Shown here in pieces: positions 42,653 to 55,080 of a DNA stretch of 64,000 nucleotides. The notes under the pieces are model-generated. The model had not been told where the DNA came from. It worked only from the letters and a program-made list of their open reading frames with translations, and ran no database searches. Location: assembly GCA_017654935.2 (NCBI GenBank), contig CM065682.1, positions 43,671,036 through 43,735,035 on the forward strand. Direction: 5' to 3'. The stretch comes from Phymorhynchus buccinoides. Lineage: Eukaryota; Mollusca; Gastropoda; Neogastropoda; Raphitomidae. The position numbers and the translations under genes were made by a program. Every line of letters starts with the position of its first letter. Position 1 is the first letter of the stretch.

Positions 42653-43539
42653 CCTGTTCTTTTTTCTGCTATGCTTCCCTTGGTAATTTCTGTCTTTACT
42701 GGGTTGTTTTGCCCCCTCGATCTTCCCTTGGAAATGTATGCGCTCTTCTGTTTCATCTCAACTACCCTCTCTCTTGTGATCTTTCATTTTCCTCCGGTAT
42801 TAACTTTTCTCTTGCCTTTTCTCAGATATTTTCCATCTGTCCTCTTCATTTGTGTGCAAAGTGTAATAAGCGAGATGTGTATGCTGTGCATGTGGGTTTT
42901 GTTTGGTTTAATGTGTGGTTTGAGTGTGGCGTCATTTTCCTTTTCTCCCGTCTTTCTGCTTTCCCACCTTTGAACCTGTTCACTGTTCAGTGTTACTGCC
43001 TGGGTGACCTCTGTAAGCTGTGTGGCCAGATATAAAAGTGTAATCAAAATGTCTCTTTTGTGGTCTACTACGGTGGATGTATCAGGGGAAGGGGTGGCAT
43101 CAACATCTCCACCAGTGTTCTATGCTGTTTGATAGAGTGACATGAGACTTGTATGTTTTTGTTTGTTTTTCTTTTTTTGTGTGTAGTAAGATGTATGAAG
43201 ACTTCATAATATATCTCACATTTTTTCCATACACTTCAGAGTGAAAAGCTTGATTAAAAAAAAAAAAAGAGTAAGTTTCATGAATGCGAGTGGCTGGGTT
43301 AATTTGGGTATGAGCACACACACACGCACACATGCACACACACACACAGAGTTGAAAGAAACTAGAGATGCACACTCGCTATGCACACACACACACACAG
43401 ACAGACAAACGCACACAGAGAGAGAACCTAGAGAGTGAAAACAGCCACGCTGCTGAATTTTCGGATCCAGTGCTAAACAAACCACACCACACATTAGAGG
43501 CAATAAATGAATAGCCGAGAACTTGAAATCTAGAATGTA

Positions 43540-43786
43540 TTAACCCTTTCACCGCCAGCCATATGTCAGGCAAGAATTCCCATTAAATATACCTGGGTAG
43601 AGAACAACTTCTATCTGCAGTATTGAGGATTCTTCTGTGGCACATATACAATAAGGTCTATCCTTACTTTCCAAAACTAAGACAATAGGGTCTTATGGAT
43701 AATAGACCCCAATTTGATGCCTTTTAGTGACATAGGTGTTAAATCACTGTGGTGCAAAAATGCGACTTTGGCGGTGAAAGGGTTAA
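43540..43786. mobile_element. TTAA-flanked miniature element, family B copy 1
   Basis: TTAACCCTTTCACCGCC and GGCGGTGAAAGGGTTAA are perfect inverse ends of a 247-bp element. AAGTCGCATTTT-type, AATTCCCA and TACCTGGGTA phrases are shared with the copy at 50881. Confidence 0.85.
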
Positions 43787-44139
43787 CAGAACAAGAGCAT
43801 CGAGCAATTCAAGAAACGAACCATTAGGACCAAGAAGTGAATAGCCAGTAACTTGAAACCCAGAATAAGAGACTGGAACGAATAAAGAAAAGAAACACCT
43901 GGACGAAACAAACTCATCATGATCACCAGTATCACAAGTCTTTATTTTCCTCCCTCTCAACAACAATTCAACAATTTTATTGTCTCCAAACAAGTGAAGA
44001 AATTTGTTTTTCGGCATGCACATAAAAATGAAGACAAAATAAGACATTGCTATAACCTAACAGAAGAGACATTTGTAAAATAACATAAAAGCACATGTAA
44101 ATGACATAAAACATTTATCACACACACACACAATTCAAT

Positions 44140-44650
44140 TTCAATTTAATAATAATCCTTTGACCAGTCTTGGGGGCATGGAGGATATACAGAATATAAA
44201 ACAAGTGGCAACAAGCAAAAAATAAACACTCATCAAACAAACTAAGCTACAGTCTATTGTCAAACAACTTTTCCTGATCTTATAAATTTTGCAATTTTCA
44301 ATTGGAATTTTGGCTTGGACATAAACTGACAAAAGTGACAAAAAAAAACTGATTTCTTATTTATATAATACCTCGGCAAAACATCTCGATGTTCTTCAAA
44401 ATATGGACATTCAATTACAAAATGATATTCATCACCAATAACACCCATGTCACATTTGTCACACAAACGGTCCTGTCGTTCAAGTCCAAATCGTCCTGTT
44501 TCAATTGGTAATTTATGACAACTACATCTAAATTTCATTAAACTTATAATATATTTATCAGGCAATGTCACAATATATTTTTCTCTCCGAAATTGTGTTT
44601 TATAAATGTCTATAATAGAAACATTTGTTACTCGATTGAAGGGACTGTAG
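44140..44650 (-). pseudogene. Retroelement C-terminal zinc-knuckle fragment
   Basis: A minus frame (44571-44260) reads YIISLMKFRCSCHKLPIETG, RFGLERQDRLCDKCD, then GDEYHFVIECPYFEEHRDVL. The spacing C-x2-C, then H-x4-C is the zinc-knuckle typical of non-LTR retrotransposon C-termini. Nothing upstream in frame shows the reverse transcriptase, so this is a 5'-truncated copy. Confidence 0.7.
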
Positions 44651-44879
44651 CCATGAATCTTTGAATTTATCTTTTAGAGACCGTAAAATATTATTACACA
44701 TACACACACACATATACACACACACACAGACACCTGAACAAGTACACTGAGCATCAAATGATCGATCCCCTTTAGATGCTGCAAGTAATATTCACAGATA
44801 ATAATGACATCACAGTAATAATGATAACATGTACCACAGAAAACATTAACAATTAACAATATCACAAACCAGTATGGCT

Positions 44880-46130
44880 ATCAGTGTATCACTGCACATC
44901 CGCCCCCCACCCCCCACCCCACTCACACATACACACCGAGCATATCATAAGATCCCCCTAAGCTAAAAACAGACAATAGAGATAGAAATGAAACCAATAA
45001 CATCACTTTATATAATAATAATAATAGCAAAATATTGCCATACACTCACAGTCCAAAACCCCCCACCACACCAACACACACACACAACCACACACACACC
45101 TACACACACACACATTCTCCAAATGGGGCCCAACACTTTTACGTAACTCCTCTCCATCCTCCTTGTCATCGTCGTCGTTGCTGTAGTTACTATCATCATC
45201 GTCGTGTTATCATTAGATAAAGTAATAAACACCACTGATCGTCAGTATGATAACCTAGACCCGTCGTCTGTCCTTTTCTGGGTGGGCGTGCATTGTGTTG
45301 CGTCAGCGACTCGGCGTTCTTCAAAGAGCTAAAGGTTAAAGCATCCCAGACATGACAACTATCGTCTTCACCAGTGACCATCAAAGAGCACAGATCAGCA
45401 AAATTAATACTAATTGAACAGAGTAATCATATTACAGTAGGCCTAGACCTGCAATAATAACGGATTTAGCAACGTACGTTCTCTCTCTCTCTCTCTTAGT
45501 TTCTCTGTGTATCTCTCTAACCGTTGGTCCTCCATTCGTACGTCAAAATATCTCCCCCCCCCCCCTATTACTCTCTTCACCTTTCATTTATCCTGATCTC
45601 TCCTCTCATTGTCTATTCATTTTGTTTTTTCCTGTGTATTTGCCAGTCCAACTAACCGTTGGTCCATCGAATTCGTATTCGCGTTATGAAAATAACATAC
45701 AACCCTACCATTTTAAAACATACATCCCATCGGGTAACAGACATGTAACTAGCTTAATACATAGGCTGAGATTTGCCAAAACAAAGTATTCCAAGGATGT
45801 TAGCTGTATTTGTCAAAGCATAATTTCTATTGAACATTATATTAAATTGCTCTAAAGTAAATATTCTACCTACAGATGTTTTTACAAATATTGAAATAAA
45901 ACTCTGCTATGCAAAAAAGATAATTCATTTTTGATGAACCTAGGACAAAATATTTTACATAGTTCAGCAGGATACTTCTTATAGCAGGTTTTCGATTGCA
46001 TGCTAGTATTGGTTTTTTTTTTCTGTTTTTTGTTTTTTTGGTTGGTTTTCTTTTGTTTTTTTGTTTTTGTTGTTGATTTTAATTCTGTTCGTGTAATATA
46101 AATGTGAAGTGAACACACGTTAAACAAGGG
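44880..46130. other. Intergenic with short microsatellites
   Basis: It holds (AC)n at about 45075-45115, a short (CT)n at 45481-45498, a C run at 45554-45566, and a T-rich block at 46010-46080. No gene or protein-like frame is seen. Confidence 0.5.
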
Positions 46131-46211
46131 CATCGCCGAGCGGCAGATATGTCTTTTGCCGGTTACGCCCTGTACATACCCCGCCCTGTACACAACCTGT
46201 ACATAACTCTC

Positions 46212-46254
<43 letters not shown>

Positions 46255-46994
46255 CCCCTCTCTCTCTCTATATTTTGAGCGCGTGCGTCTACATCATGTA
46301 TATGTAATTCGAGCGATCATAGTATTATGTCTGTTGAATCGTTTTCTTTTGAATTTTTGCTAAGGGCATAGAACTCCACATTGGGTGGAAGAGCGTGCTA
46401 CACCAGTGCTTTGCAATTGTTGTTGTTGTTATTATTATTATTATTATTATTAGTCCCCGAGCCGAAGGTTCGGGGAACTATTGTCCGGCGTCCGGTCCGT
46501 CCTCCGTCCGTCCGTCCGTCCGGCTATTCGTCCGTTTTTCTCAAAAACTATTCAGTCTATCATCATCAAATTTGGTATACTAGTTTGCCAAGATGCAAGC
46601 TATCCACTGATGTATTTAGTTTTACATTAAGGTCAAGGTCGCGCCAGTTACGGGGTTCAAACCCCAAAACACATAATCGCTAATATCTCGCGAAGTTTTG
46701 CATGTATTTCAATGCAGTTCTTTTCACATTTCTTGATGAATGGTCTATAACACAGTTGTCATGGATTTTTCTGTGCGCTGGTGTGCGCATGATCGCGCGC
46801 GCTCAAATCACGGGTCCGAACCCCAAGGCTATATATAAAAAAAACTATTCACTTACGTGCTGTTTTGATGCGTTTTTTATGTAGTTACGTGCTGTTTTGA
46901 TGCGTTTTTTATGTATGTGTACAGCCGACACATTCCGATTTCGGAGTAGCTCGGCGATGCTGCGAGGGGACTTTGCAGCCGCTCGGCGTTGCAC
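46131..46994. mobile_element. Composite repeat bounded by CGCCGAGCGGC
   Basis: CATCGCCGAGCGGCAGATATG at the left meets the inverse GCCGCTCGGCG at the right. The left end also occurs at 53919. Nested inside are a (TC)n tract (46206-46270), ATT repeats, a hairpin CCCCGAGCC/GGTTCGGGG at 46455-46480, a GTCC-rich run and two TPsiC-like motifs (GGTTCAAACCCC at 46654, GGGTCCGAACCCC at 46813). The latter suggest tRNA-derived SINE parts; no full tRNA fold is seen. Confidence 0.5.
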
Positions 46995-47276
46995 TTGTTT
47001 TATTTTGTTGTTATTATTGTACACGCCTGTGACGATAATATAGCAATACAGCATCTCGCGAACCACACAATACAATAAAATTTTAATACAATACAACGAA
47101 AAATAACACAAACTAATCACAATGCAATGCAATGTAATCACGATGCAATATAACACTACAGAATAAAGCAATCTCAGCTGAATTGTACGACAACTTTAAC
47201 ACTCGAACAATCTACATGCACCAATGCATATGACATTGGTTGCATGTCCCAGTATATTGCGCTATTATGTTTGACC

Positions 47277-50200
47277 TTCAGTATGCCAATTGGTTGTTAT
47301 CTTCCATGTTTTCTGAAGTTTGACCTTCAATATGCCAAAGGCTGTTATCTTCCATGTTGAAGTTTGACCTTCACCCTTATGCCAATTGGTTATTATCTTC
47401 CATGATTGAAGTTTGACCTTCAATATGCCAATTGGTTATTATCTTCCATGTTGACGTTTGACCTTCAATATGCCGGAAGGTTGTTATCTTCCATGTTGAT
47501 GTTTGACCTTCAATATGCCAATTGGTTGTTATCTTCCATGTTGAAAATTTGACCTTCAATATGCCAATTGGTTATTATCTTCCATGACTGAAGTTTGACC
47601 TTCAATATGCCAATTGGTTATTATCTTCCATGTTGAAGTTTGACCTTCAATATGCCAATTGGTTATTATCTTCCATCTGATGTTTGACCTTCAATATGCC
47701 AATTGGTTATTATCTTCCATGTTGAAGTTTGACCTTCAATATGCCAATTGGTTATTATCTTCCATGTTGAAGTTTGACCTTCAATATGCCAATTGGTTAT
47801 TATCTTCCATATCGAAGTTTGACCTTCAATATGCCAATTGGTTATTATCTTCCATGTTGAAGTTTGACCTTCAATATGCCAATTGGTTATTATCTTCCAT
47901 GTTGAAGTTTGACCTTCAATATGCCAATTGGTTGTTATCTTCCATGTTGAAGTTTGACCTTCAATATGCCAATTGGTTATTATCTTCCATGTTGAAGTTT
48001 GACCTTCAATATGCCAATTGGTTATTATCTTCCATGTTGAAGTTTGACCTTCAATATGCCAATTGGTTATTATCTTCCATGTTGAAGTTTGACCTTCAAT
48101 ATGCCAATTGGTTATTATCTTATGTTAGTTTGACCTTCAATATGCCAATTGGTTATTATCTTCCATGTTGAAGTTTGACCTTCAATATGCCAATTGGTTA
48201 TTATCTTCCATGTTGATGTTTGACCTTCAATATGCCAATTGGTTGTTATCTTCCATGCTGAAGTTTGACCTTCAATATGCCAATTGGCAAGTTATCTTCC
48301 ATGTTGAAGTTTGACCTTCAATATGCCAATTGGTACGTTATCTTCCATGTTGAAGTTTGACCTTCAATATGCCAATTGGTTATTATCTTCCATGTTGAAG
48401 TTTGACCCTCAATATGCCAATTGGTTATTATCTTCCATGTTGAAGTTTGACCTTCAATATGCCAATTGGTTGTTATCTTCCATGTTGAAGTTTGACCTTC
48501 AATATGCCAATTGGTTATTATCTTCCATGTTGATGTTTGACCTTCAATATGCCAATTGGTTATCTTCCATGTTGAAGTTTGAGTCCCCGAGCACCCCCAT
48601 GCCATCTTCAATATGCCAATTGGTTGTTATCTTCCATGTTGAAGTTTGACCTTCAATATGCCAATTGGTTATTATCTTCCATGTTGAAGTTTGACCTTCA
48701 ATATGCCAATTGGTTGTTATCTTCCATGTTGAAGTTTGACCTTCAATATGCCAATTGGTTGTTATCTTCCATGTTGATGTTTGACCTTCAATATGCCAAT
48801 TGTTTTGTTATCTTCCATGTTGATGTTTGACCTTCAATATGCCAATTGGTTATTATCTTCCATGTTGAAGTTTGACCTTCAATATGCCAATTGGTTATTA
48901 TCTTCCATGTTGCTGTTTGACCTTCAATATGCCAATTGGTTGTTATCTTCCATGTTGTGTTTGACCTTCAATATGCCAATTGGTTGTTATCTTCCATGTT
49001 GAAGTTTGACCTTCAATATGCCAATTGGTTTGTTATCTTCCATGTTGATAGTTTGACCTTCAATATGCCAATTGGTTGTTATCTTCCATGTTGAAGTTTG
49101 ACCTTCAATATGCCAATTGGTTATTATCTTCCATGTTGAAGTTTGACCTTCAATATGCCAATTGGTTGTTATCTTCCATGTTGAAGTTTGACCTTCAATA
49201 TGCCAATTGGTTATTATCTTCCATGTTGAAGTTTGACCTTCAATATGCCAATTGGTTGTTATCTTCCATGTTGATGTTTGACCTTCAATATGCCAATTGG
49301 GTTATCTTCCATGTTGAAGTTTGACCTTCAATATGCCAATTGGTTGTTATCTTCCATGTTGAAGTTTGACCTTCAATATGCCAATTGGTTGTTATCTTCC
49401 ATGTTGAAGTTTGACCTTCAATATGCCAATTGGTTATTATCTTCCATGTTGAAGTTTGACCTTCAATATGCCAATTGGTTGTTATCTTCCATGTTGAAGT
49501 TTGACCTTCAATATGCCAATTGGTTATTATCTTCCATGTTGAAGTTTGACCTTCAATATGCCAATTGGTTATTATCTTCCATGTTGAAGTTTGACCTTCA
49601 ATATGCCAATTGGTTGTTATCTTCCATGTTGAAGTTTGACCTTCAATATGCCAATTGGTTGTTATCTTCCATGTTGAAGTTTGACCTTCAATATGCCAAT
49701 TGGTTGTTATCTTCCATGTTGATGTTTGACCTTCAATATGCCAATTGGTTATTATCTTCCATGTTGAAGTTTGACCTTCAATATGCCAATTGGTTATTAT
49801 CTTCCATGTTGAAGTTTGACCTTCAATATGCCAATTGGTTGTTATCTTCCATGTTGAAGTTTGACCTTCAATATGCCAATTGGTTATTATCTTCCATGTT
49901 GAAGTTTGACCTTCAATATGCCAATTGGTTATCTTCCATGTTGATGTTTGACCTTCAATATGCCAATTGGTTGTTATCTTCCATGTTGAAGTTTGACCTT
50001 CAGTATGCCAATTGGTTATTATCTTCCATGTTGAAATTTGACCTTCAATATGCCAATTGGTTATCTTCCATGTTGAAGTTTGACCTTCAATATGCCAATT
50101 GGTTATTATCTTCCATGTTGAAGTTTGACCTTCAATATGCCAATTGGTTGTTATCTTCCATGTTGAAGTTTGACCTTCAATATGCCAATTGGTTGTTATC

Positions 50201-50452
50201 TTCCATGTTGAAGTTTGACCTTCAATATGCCAATTGGTTATTATCTTCCATGTTGATGTTTGACCTTCAATATGCCAATTGGTTGTTATCTTCCATGTTG
50301 AAGTTTGACCTTCAATATGCCAATTGGTTGTTATCTTCCATGTTGAAGTTTGACCTTCAATATGCCAATTGGTTGTTATCTTCCATGTTGAAATTTGACC
50401 TTCAATATGCCAATTGGTTATTATCTTCCATGTTGAAGTTTGACCTTCAATA

Positions 50453-50455
<3 letters not shown>
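47277..50455. repeat. Minisatellite, 45-bp unit, about 70 copies
   Basis: The unit is TTTGACCTTCAATATGCCAA then TTGGTTATTATCTTCCATGT then TGAAG. It contains the palindrome CCAATTGG. Two sites vary over and over: TTATTA/TTGTTA and TTGAAG/TTGATG. Because 45 is divisible by three, frames stay open for hundreds of codons as a 15-residue repeat (FDLQYANWLLSSMLK). Some copies have indels of 3 or more bases, and one (about 48585) is broken by GTCCCCGAGCACCCCC. The array ends in poly-C. Confidence 0.97.

Positions 50456-50483
<28 letters not shown>
50455..50483. repeat. Poly-C tract at the minisatellite end
   Basis: About 28 C follow the last partial unit. An (AAT)n tract follows at about 50711-50800. 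Confidence 0.9.
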
Positions 50484-50880
50484 GTATATTCGGCCTATTG
50501 GATTATGGTGATAGAAATTACTTGTTACCCGTAACCTTAATAATCTTTATCTTGAAAGCCTTGACCTTGACAATGACTTCATAATGTTAACATGCTCGTG
50601 AGCGACACTGTGCAATACAGTGCGACTTTCAGTGACAATGTGTGGGGGACTCGGGGATGGGGGTGGGGTGTCACTGTGTGGAGGGGAGAGACCAAGAGAG
50701 AAACAGTGAATAATAATAATAATAGCAATAATAATAATAATAATAATAATAATAGCAATAATAATAGTAATAGCTATAATAATAGTAATAATAGTACAGT
50801 TATGTAGCGCTTTACCTCAAATGAGCCCAAAGTGCTTTACAATCAATTCTTCATCAACAAGTAGATAACAAAAATAGTAT

Positions 50881-51116
50881 TTAACCCTTTCACCGCCAAA
50901 GTCGCATTTTAGCACCACAATCATTTAACACCCATGTCACGAAAACCAGGGTCTGTTATCCAAAGGGCCTATTTTCATAATTGTTGGAGGTAAGGATAGG
51001 CCTTGCTTTACACATGTTATAGAAGAATTCCCACTATTGCAGACCTTTTTTTTTTCTACCCAGGTAAGTTTAATGGACATGTTTTGTTGAAAAATAGCTG
51101 GCGGCGAAAGGGTTAA
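50881..51116. mobile_element. TTAA-flanked miniature element, family B copy 2
   Basis: TTAACCCTTTCACCGCC and GGCGGCGAAAGGGTTAA bound 236 bp. The interior is inverted relative to the copy at 43540. Confidence 0.85.
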
Positions 51117-51152
51117 GAATGACACAAACCAGCAACAACGCATATACAAAAC

Positions 51153-51154
<2 letters not shown>

Positions 51155-51200
<46 letters not shown>
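51155..51200. repeat. (CT)n microsatellite
   Basis: A pure CT run just after the family B element. Confidence 0.9.
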
Positions 51201-51203
<3 letters not shown>

Positions 51204-51993
51204 AAGAAGAAGAAGAAGAATCGAGCTATGATCGTGGAAAATGCGGCGGGGTAATTGTTGCCGTACTTATAGTGACAAACTCTTGCTTATTGCGCCGTTG
51301 CAGCCAGAAGATACAAACGTCAACAGAAGTCTGATGGAATAGGCTAATATAACAAAACCACACGGCTGACATATTAGCTACTTACAGTCTTCCCCGGAGA
51401 AGGTTACAGGCCCTATTTCGGTAATTAAAATCTTGTTTAAACCGAAGCTGTCAAACTGAAATGGTTTATTGTGACCAAAACATGGGCCCTTATATAAACC
51501 AAAACAAACGGTTTGGAGACAATAAACAATACGTCATAAGGGAAAAGCGGAGAAGCAAAGCTGCGTGAGTGTAAAAACGGTTGTTGAAAAAACAAACTGA
51601 AAATTCAATTGCTTTCATCACCACAGTGTTTAATGCGGTAAGATTGTGAATACAACAGAAAACTGATATATCAATCGAATCAATCAAATCAAATTCACTT
51701 TATTATCTCCCAAGGAGAAATTTTGTTCAGGTGCCAGAATAACAAAGACATCGACATTCAGCATGCATGAATAGGAGCGCATTTGACTTAAAGGAACATG
51801 AGTATAAAAATAAAATATGCATAAAATGTAGACGGACATAGACATTTAACATGCGTAAGTATAATGTACATATTTAAAAGTTACACATAATACACGCTTA
51901 AAGATACACATTATATGTGGATACATACACGTCTAAGGATAAGCATGCATCGTTTCTTTTAACACGATGAACACACATTTAAACCTAAAAGGA

Positions 51994-53267
51994 TCATGAG
52001 TTTAGGAGGTGGATGGATCTGGGGATGAAGGATTTCTGTGCCATGGAGTTGACTTTAAAAGCTTTGCAGCGACGTCTAGAAGGTAATAGTTCGTAATGTT
52101 TGTTGAAAACATGGGAGGTGTCATTTACAATCTTCCTGGCTTTATGCTTGGTTCGTCTTTCGTACATCTCATTCAAACCCATCTCTCTCTTTCCAACAAC
52201 TTTACTACACACATTCACCACATCATCCAACACACGTTTGTTTTTCAAACACAGACTTCCAAACCAACACGCAAAGGAAACAGCAAGCGTAGACTCAATG
52301 CAGCTACAATAGTACGTATGCAAAATGTTTGAGCTAATACCAATGTTTCTCAGTCTGTGCAAAATAAACAATCTTGATTGACATTTCTTATGTATGTTGT
52401 GTGTGTTCTTGTCGAAAGTCAGTTTGTCGTCCAAAATGGTACCTAAGTATTTGTATTCTGATACTCTTTCCACTGTTTCATCATCAATTTCTACCTTTGG
52501 CACAGGGGGTGGATCTTTCCTAAAGTCTTCAACATTTCTTTTGTTTTGAGCACATTGAGGTCCAGACAGTTATCTTTACACTACAGACAGAATTTCGCAA
52601 CTTGACTAAAGTAGTGATAATCAGAAATTGAAAGGTCTTGTATGGCCGAAATCGAATCGTCTGAATATTTTATGATAGGAACATTCTCAGTACCTCTACA
52701 GTTGTTGGTATACAAGGTAAAAAGAACAGGAGAGAGCTAGAGAACAGTACCCTGAGGCGCACCAGTTGAAGTAGAGAGTGGAGAAGAGAGCACTGACTGA
52801 TAGCGGACTGACTGGCTTCTATTGAGAAGAAAGTTAACGAGCCAGAGGGTCAATTTAGGATCAACATGGAGGTCTAACAACTTCAGAGCTAAAAGGTGTG
52901 GCTGAATAGTGTTAAAGGCAGAGGAAAAGTCGATAAAAATAATACGAACGAAAGACTTTGAATCATTTAAATGAATAAAAGCGTTGTGAAGAAGGGTTAG
53001 GATCGCAACATCAATGCTCCTGTGTGACTTATAAGCAAACTGAAAGGGGTCTGAATGCTGGCTGGTAAAGGTTAACAGATGCCGGAGGACAATTATCTCA
53101 AAGCACTTCATAACTATAGAGGTTAGGGCCACAGGGCGATAGTCATTCAGAGCAACGGGGTTCTTTTTCTTGGGCACAGGGCAAATGGTAGAGTTTTTCC
53201 AAAGTTTGGGGACAGTGCTGGTTTTGAGAGACCAGTTAAAAATAGAACTAAAGACACCACTGTGCAC
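51994..53267 (-). pseudogene. LINE reverse transcriptase, L2/CR1-like, nearly intact core
   Basis: Read on the minus strand it begins FNWSLKTSTVPKLWK (about 53245), NDYRPVALTSIVMKCFE, then FIDFSSAFNTIQPHLLA (RT block A) and STGAPQGTVL at about 52745. One in-frame TAG follows, then LSPVLFTLYTNNCRG and KYSDDSISAI (52685-52655), where YSDD is the catalytic pair. After a frameshift near 52510 it continues SEYKYLGTILDDKLTFDKNT and RSIHLLNS to the stop at 51994. The endonuclease domain is missing. Few breaks suggest a fairly recent copy. Confidence 0.9.
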
Positions 53268-53362
53268 GCGCAAAATGTCGCATCGTTGCAAAATGTCGCA
53301 ACGACGCAAAGTGTCATAATGACATTTTGCATCCAGGATAGCCACGCAAAATGTCGCAATCA
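53262..53362 (+). repeat. CAAAATGTCGCA cassette, copy 1
   Basis: GTGCACGCGCAAAATGTCGC opens a block with CAAAATGTCGCA repeated on one strand and TGACATTTTGCATCC on the other. It is inverted at 54845-54965. It abuts the LINE 5' break. Confidence 0.7.
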
Positions 53363-53394
53363 ATACTGATGACTTTTATCCCATTTTGTCTCTC

Positions 53395-53700
53395 TGTCTG
53401 TCTCTGTCTCTCTGTGTGTCTCCCTGTCTCTCTGTCTGTCTCTGTCTCTCTCTCTCTCTGTGTCTCTCTCTGTCTCCCTGTCTCTGTGTCTTTCTCTGTC
53501 TCTCTGGTTCTCTCCCTTTCTACTGCTGCTGCTGCTACTACTACTACTACTACTACTTTACTACTTCCACAACTACTACTTTACTACTTCCACAACTACG
53601 TCCACTACTACTTCCACAACTACGTCCACTACTACTGCCACTACTACTACTACTACTCCTACTCCGACTACTACTACTACTACTACTACCATCACCACCT
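53395..53700. repeat. CTGTCT-rich and (CTA)n simple repeats
   Basis: TCTCTGTCTGTC-type sequence (53385-53515) leads into CTACTACTA with four ACTTCCACAACTACG inserts (53520-53700). No gene is seen. Confidence 0.85.
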
Positions 53701-53918
53701 CTAGTACTAGTCCTACAACTTAAAAAAAAGAAGTAGGGATGTTACAAGTTAACCCCATGCATATCATATGACCGAAGTGAGCCTTGGTATTAAAAGCCAG
53801 TACATTAAATTTAACAAAACAACAACAGCAGCAGTAACAACAAGAACGACAACAACAGCAGCAGTAACTACAAGAACGACAACAACAAGAAAAACAACAA
53901 AAAGAACAACAAATGCAT

Positions 53919-54134
53919 CGCCGAGCGGCAGATATGCCTTTTGCCCGTTACACCCCATGCCTGCCCGCTCCGCCACATGCTGACCTTGACCTACCAATTC
54001 AGTAGAAATTGAGCTGGAATGTCTAGAATATTCAGTATTACATCTCTGTAGAAAGTTAGGACTGATTCCATTGAGTATTTCACGAGAGAATGGAGGACAA
54101 AGAAAAAGGGAGACGTGTCTGCCGCTCGGCGACC
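53919..54134. mobile_element. Miniature element bounded by CGCCGAGCGGCAGA
   Basis: CATCGCCGAGCGGCAGATAT is inverted as GTCTGCCGCTCGGCGA, 216 bp. The left end is the same as in the 46131 composite. Confidence 0.7.
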
Positions 54135-54179
54135 TTTTGATTCCGTGATATAATTTTTGCAGTAATGTATTGTACTTTA

Positions 54180-54800
54180 TGTACTGCATCTTCACACAAG
54201 ATTTGATGAAAATAGGCCTTTTCGATCCCGAGATATAGCGCAAAGAATCAATCTTCCATTTCCGAGACCTTCCGAGATTTTCAGGGTCCAGCAATGTCGA
54301 TGAACTTGACCTTGTCCTTGATGGCTCTGCAATAATTAGAACCGCCATTAGCCAAACCACATCCATACTAAGTTTCAACATCCTATGTCAAAGAGAACCC
54401 GAGATATAGCCAAAGACAGAATTTTGGTTTTCAAGGTCATACGCCAAGGTTATGACCTTGACCATTCTTGTTCAGGTGTCTTTCTATATCCAAGGCACAT
54501 CACCACACAAGATTTGATAAAAATCGGCCTTTTGAATCCCGAGATATAGCTCAAAGAACCATTTTTCCATTTCCGAGACCTTCCGATTATCAGGGTCTAG
54601 CGATCTCGATGACCTGGACCTTGACCTTGACCTTGATTGCTCTGCAATAATCAGAACCGCAATAAGCCAAACTACATCCGTACCAAATTTCAACATCATA
54701 TGTCGAATAGAACATGAGATATAACCAAAACCAGAATTTCGGTTTTGAAGATCATACGCCAAAGTCATGACCTTGACCTTGACCATTCATGTTCTGATCC
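54180..54800. repeat. Two-copy 312-bp tandem duplication with GACCTT motifs
   Basis: CACACAAGATTTGAT at about 54192 recurs at about 54504. The halves share CCATTTCCGAGACCTTCCGA, TTCAACATC and GAGATATA phrases. The second copy has GACCTTGACCTTGACCTT. Confidence 0.75.
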
Positions 54801-54844
54801 CTTCCTATGACCAAAACACATCACCACAGAGCCGTGACTCCTGT

Positions 54845-54965
54845 GGGCACTTGCTACGCAAAATGTCGTACATTTTGCATCGGGGATGGCCGCGCAAATT
54901 GTCGCAACTGCTGCAAAACGTCGCAATTACGACATTTTGCGACGATGCGACATTTTGCCGTGCAC
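54845..54965 (-). repeat. CAAAATGTCGCA cassette, copy 2 (inverted)
   Basis: On the minus strand it opens GTGCACGGCAAAATGTCGCA, then repeats the motif on both strands and ends near a GATGCAAAATGTACGAC block. It is the inverse of 53262-53362. A (TG)n tract follows at 55018-55080. Confidence 0.7.
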
Positions 54966-55018
54966 ACACCACACAGTTCAGAGGCACACGTCTGCAACAG
55001 TTTACTATGCAAGGCATC

Positions 55019-55080
<62 letters not shown>

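Noticed and set aside
42641..43035. Hydrophobic frames of about 110 codons
   Set aside because: Pyrimidine-rich sequence gives Leu/Phe/Ser runs; no start context, homology or splice partners.
46640..46830. Two TPsiC-arm-like motifs
   Set aside because: No acceptor, D or anticodon arms could be paired; not a tRNA gene.
47659..50534. Frames up to 418 codons repeating FDLQYANWLLSSMLK
   Set aside because: A product of the 45-bp unit length; frames exist on both strands and end in poly-C.
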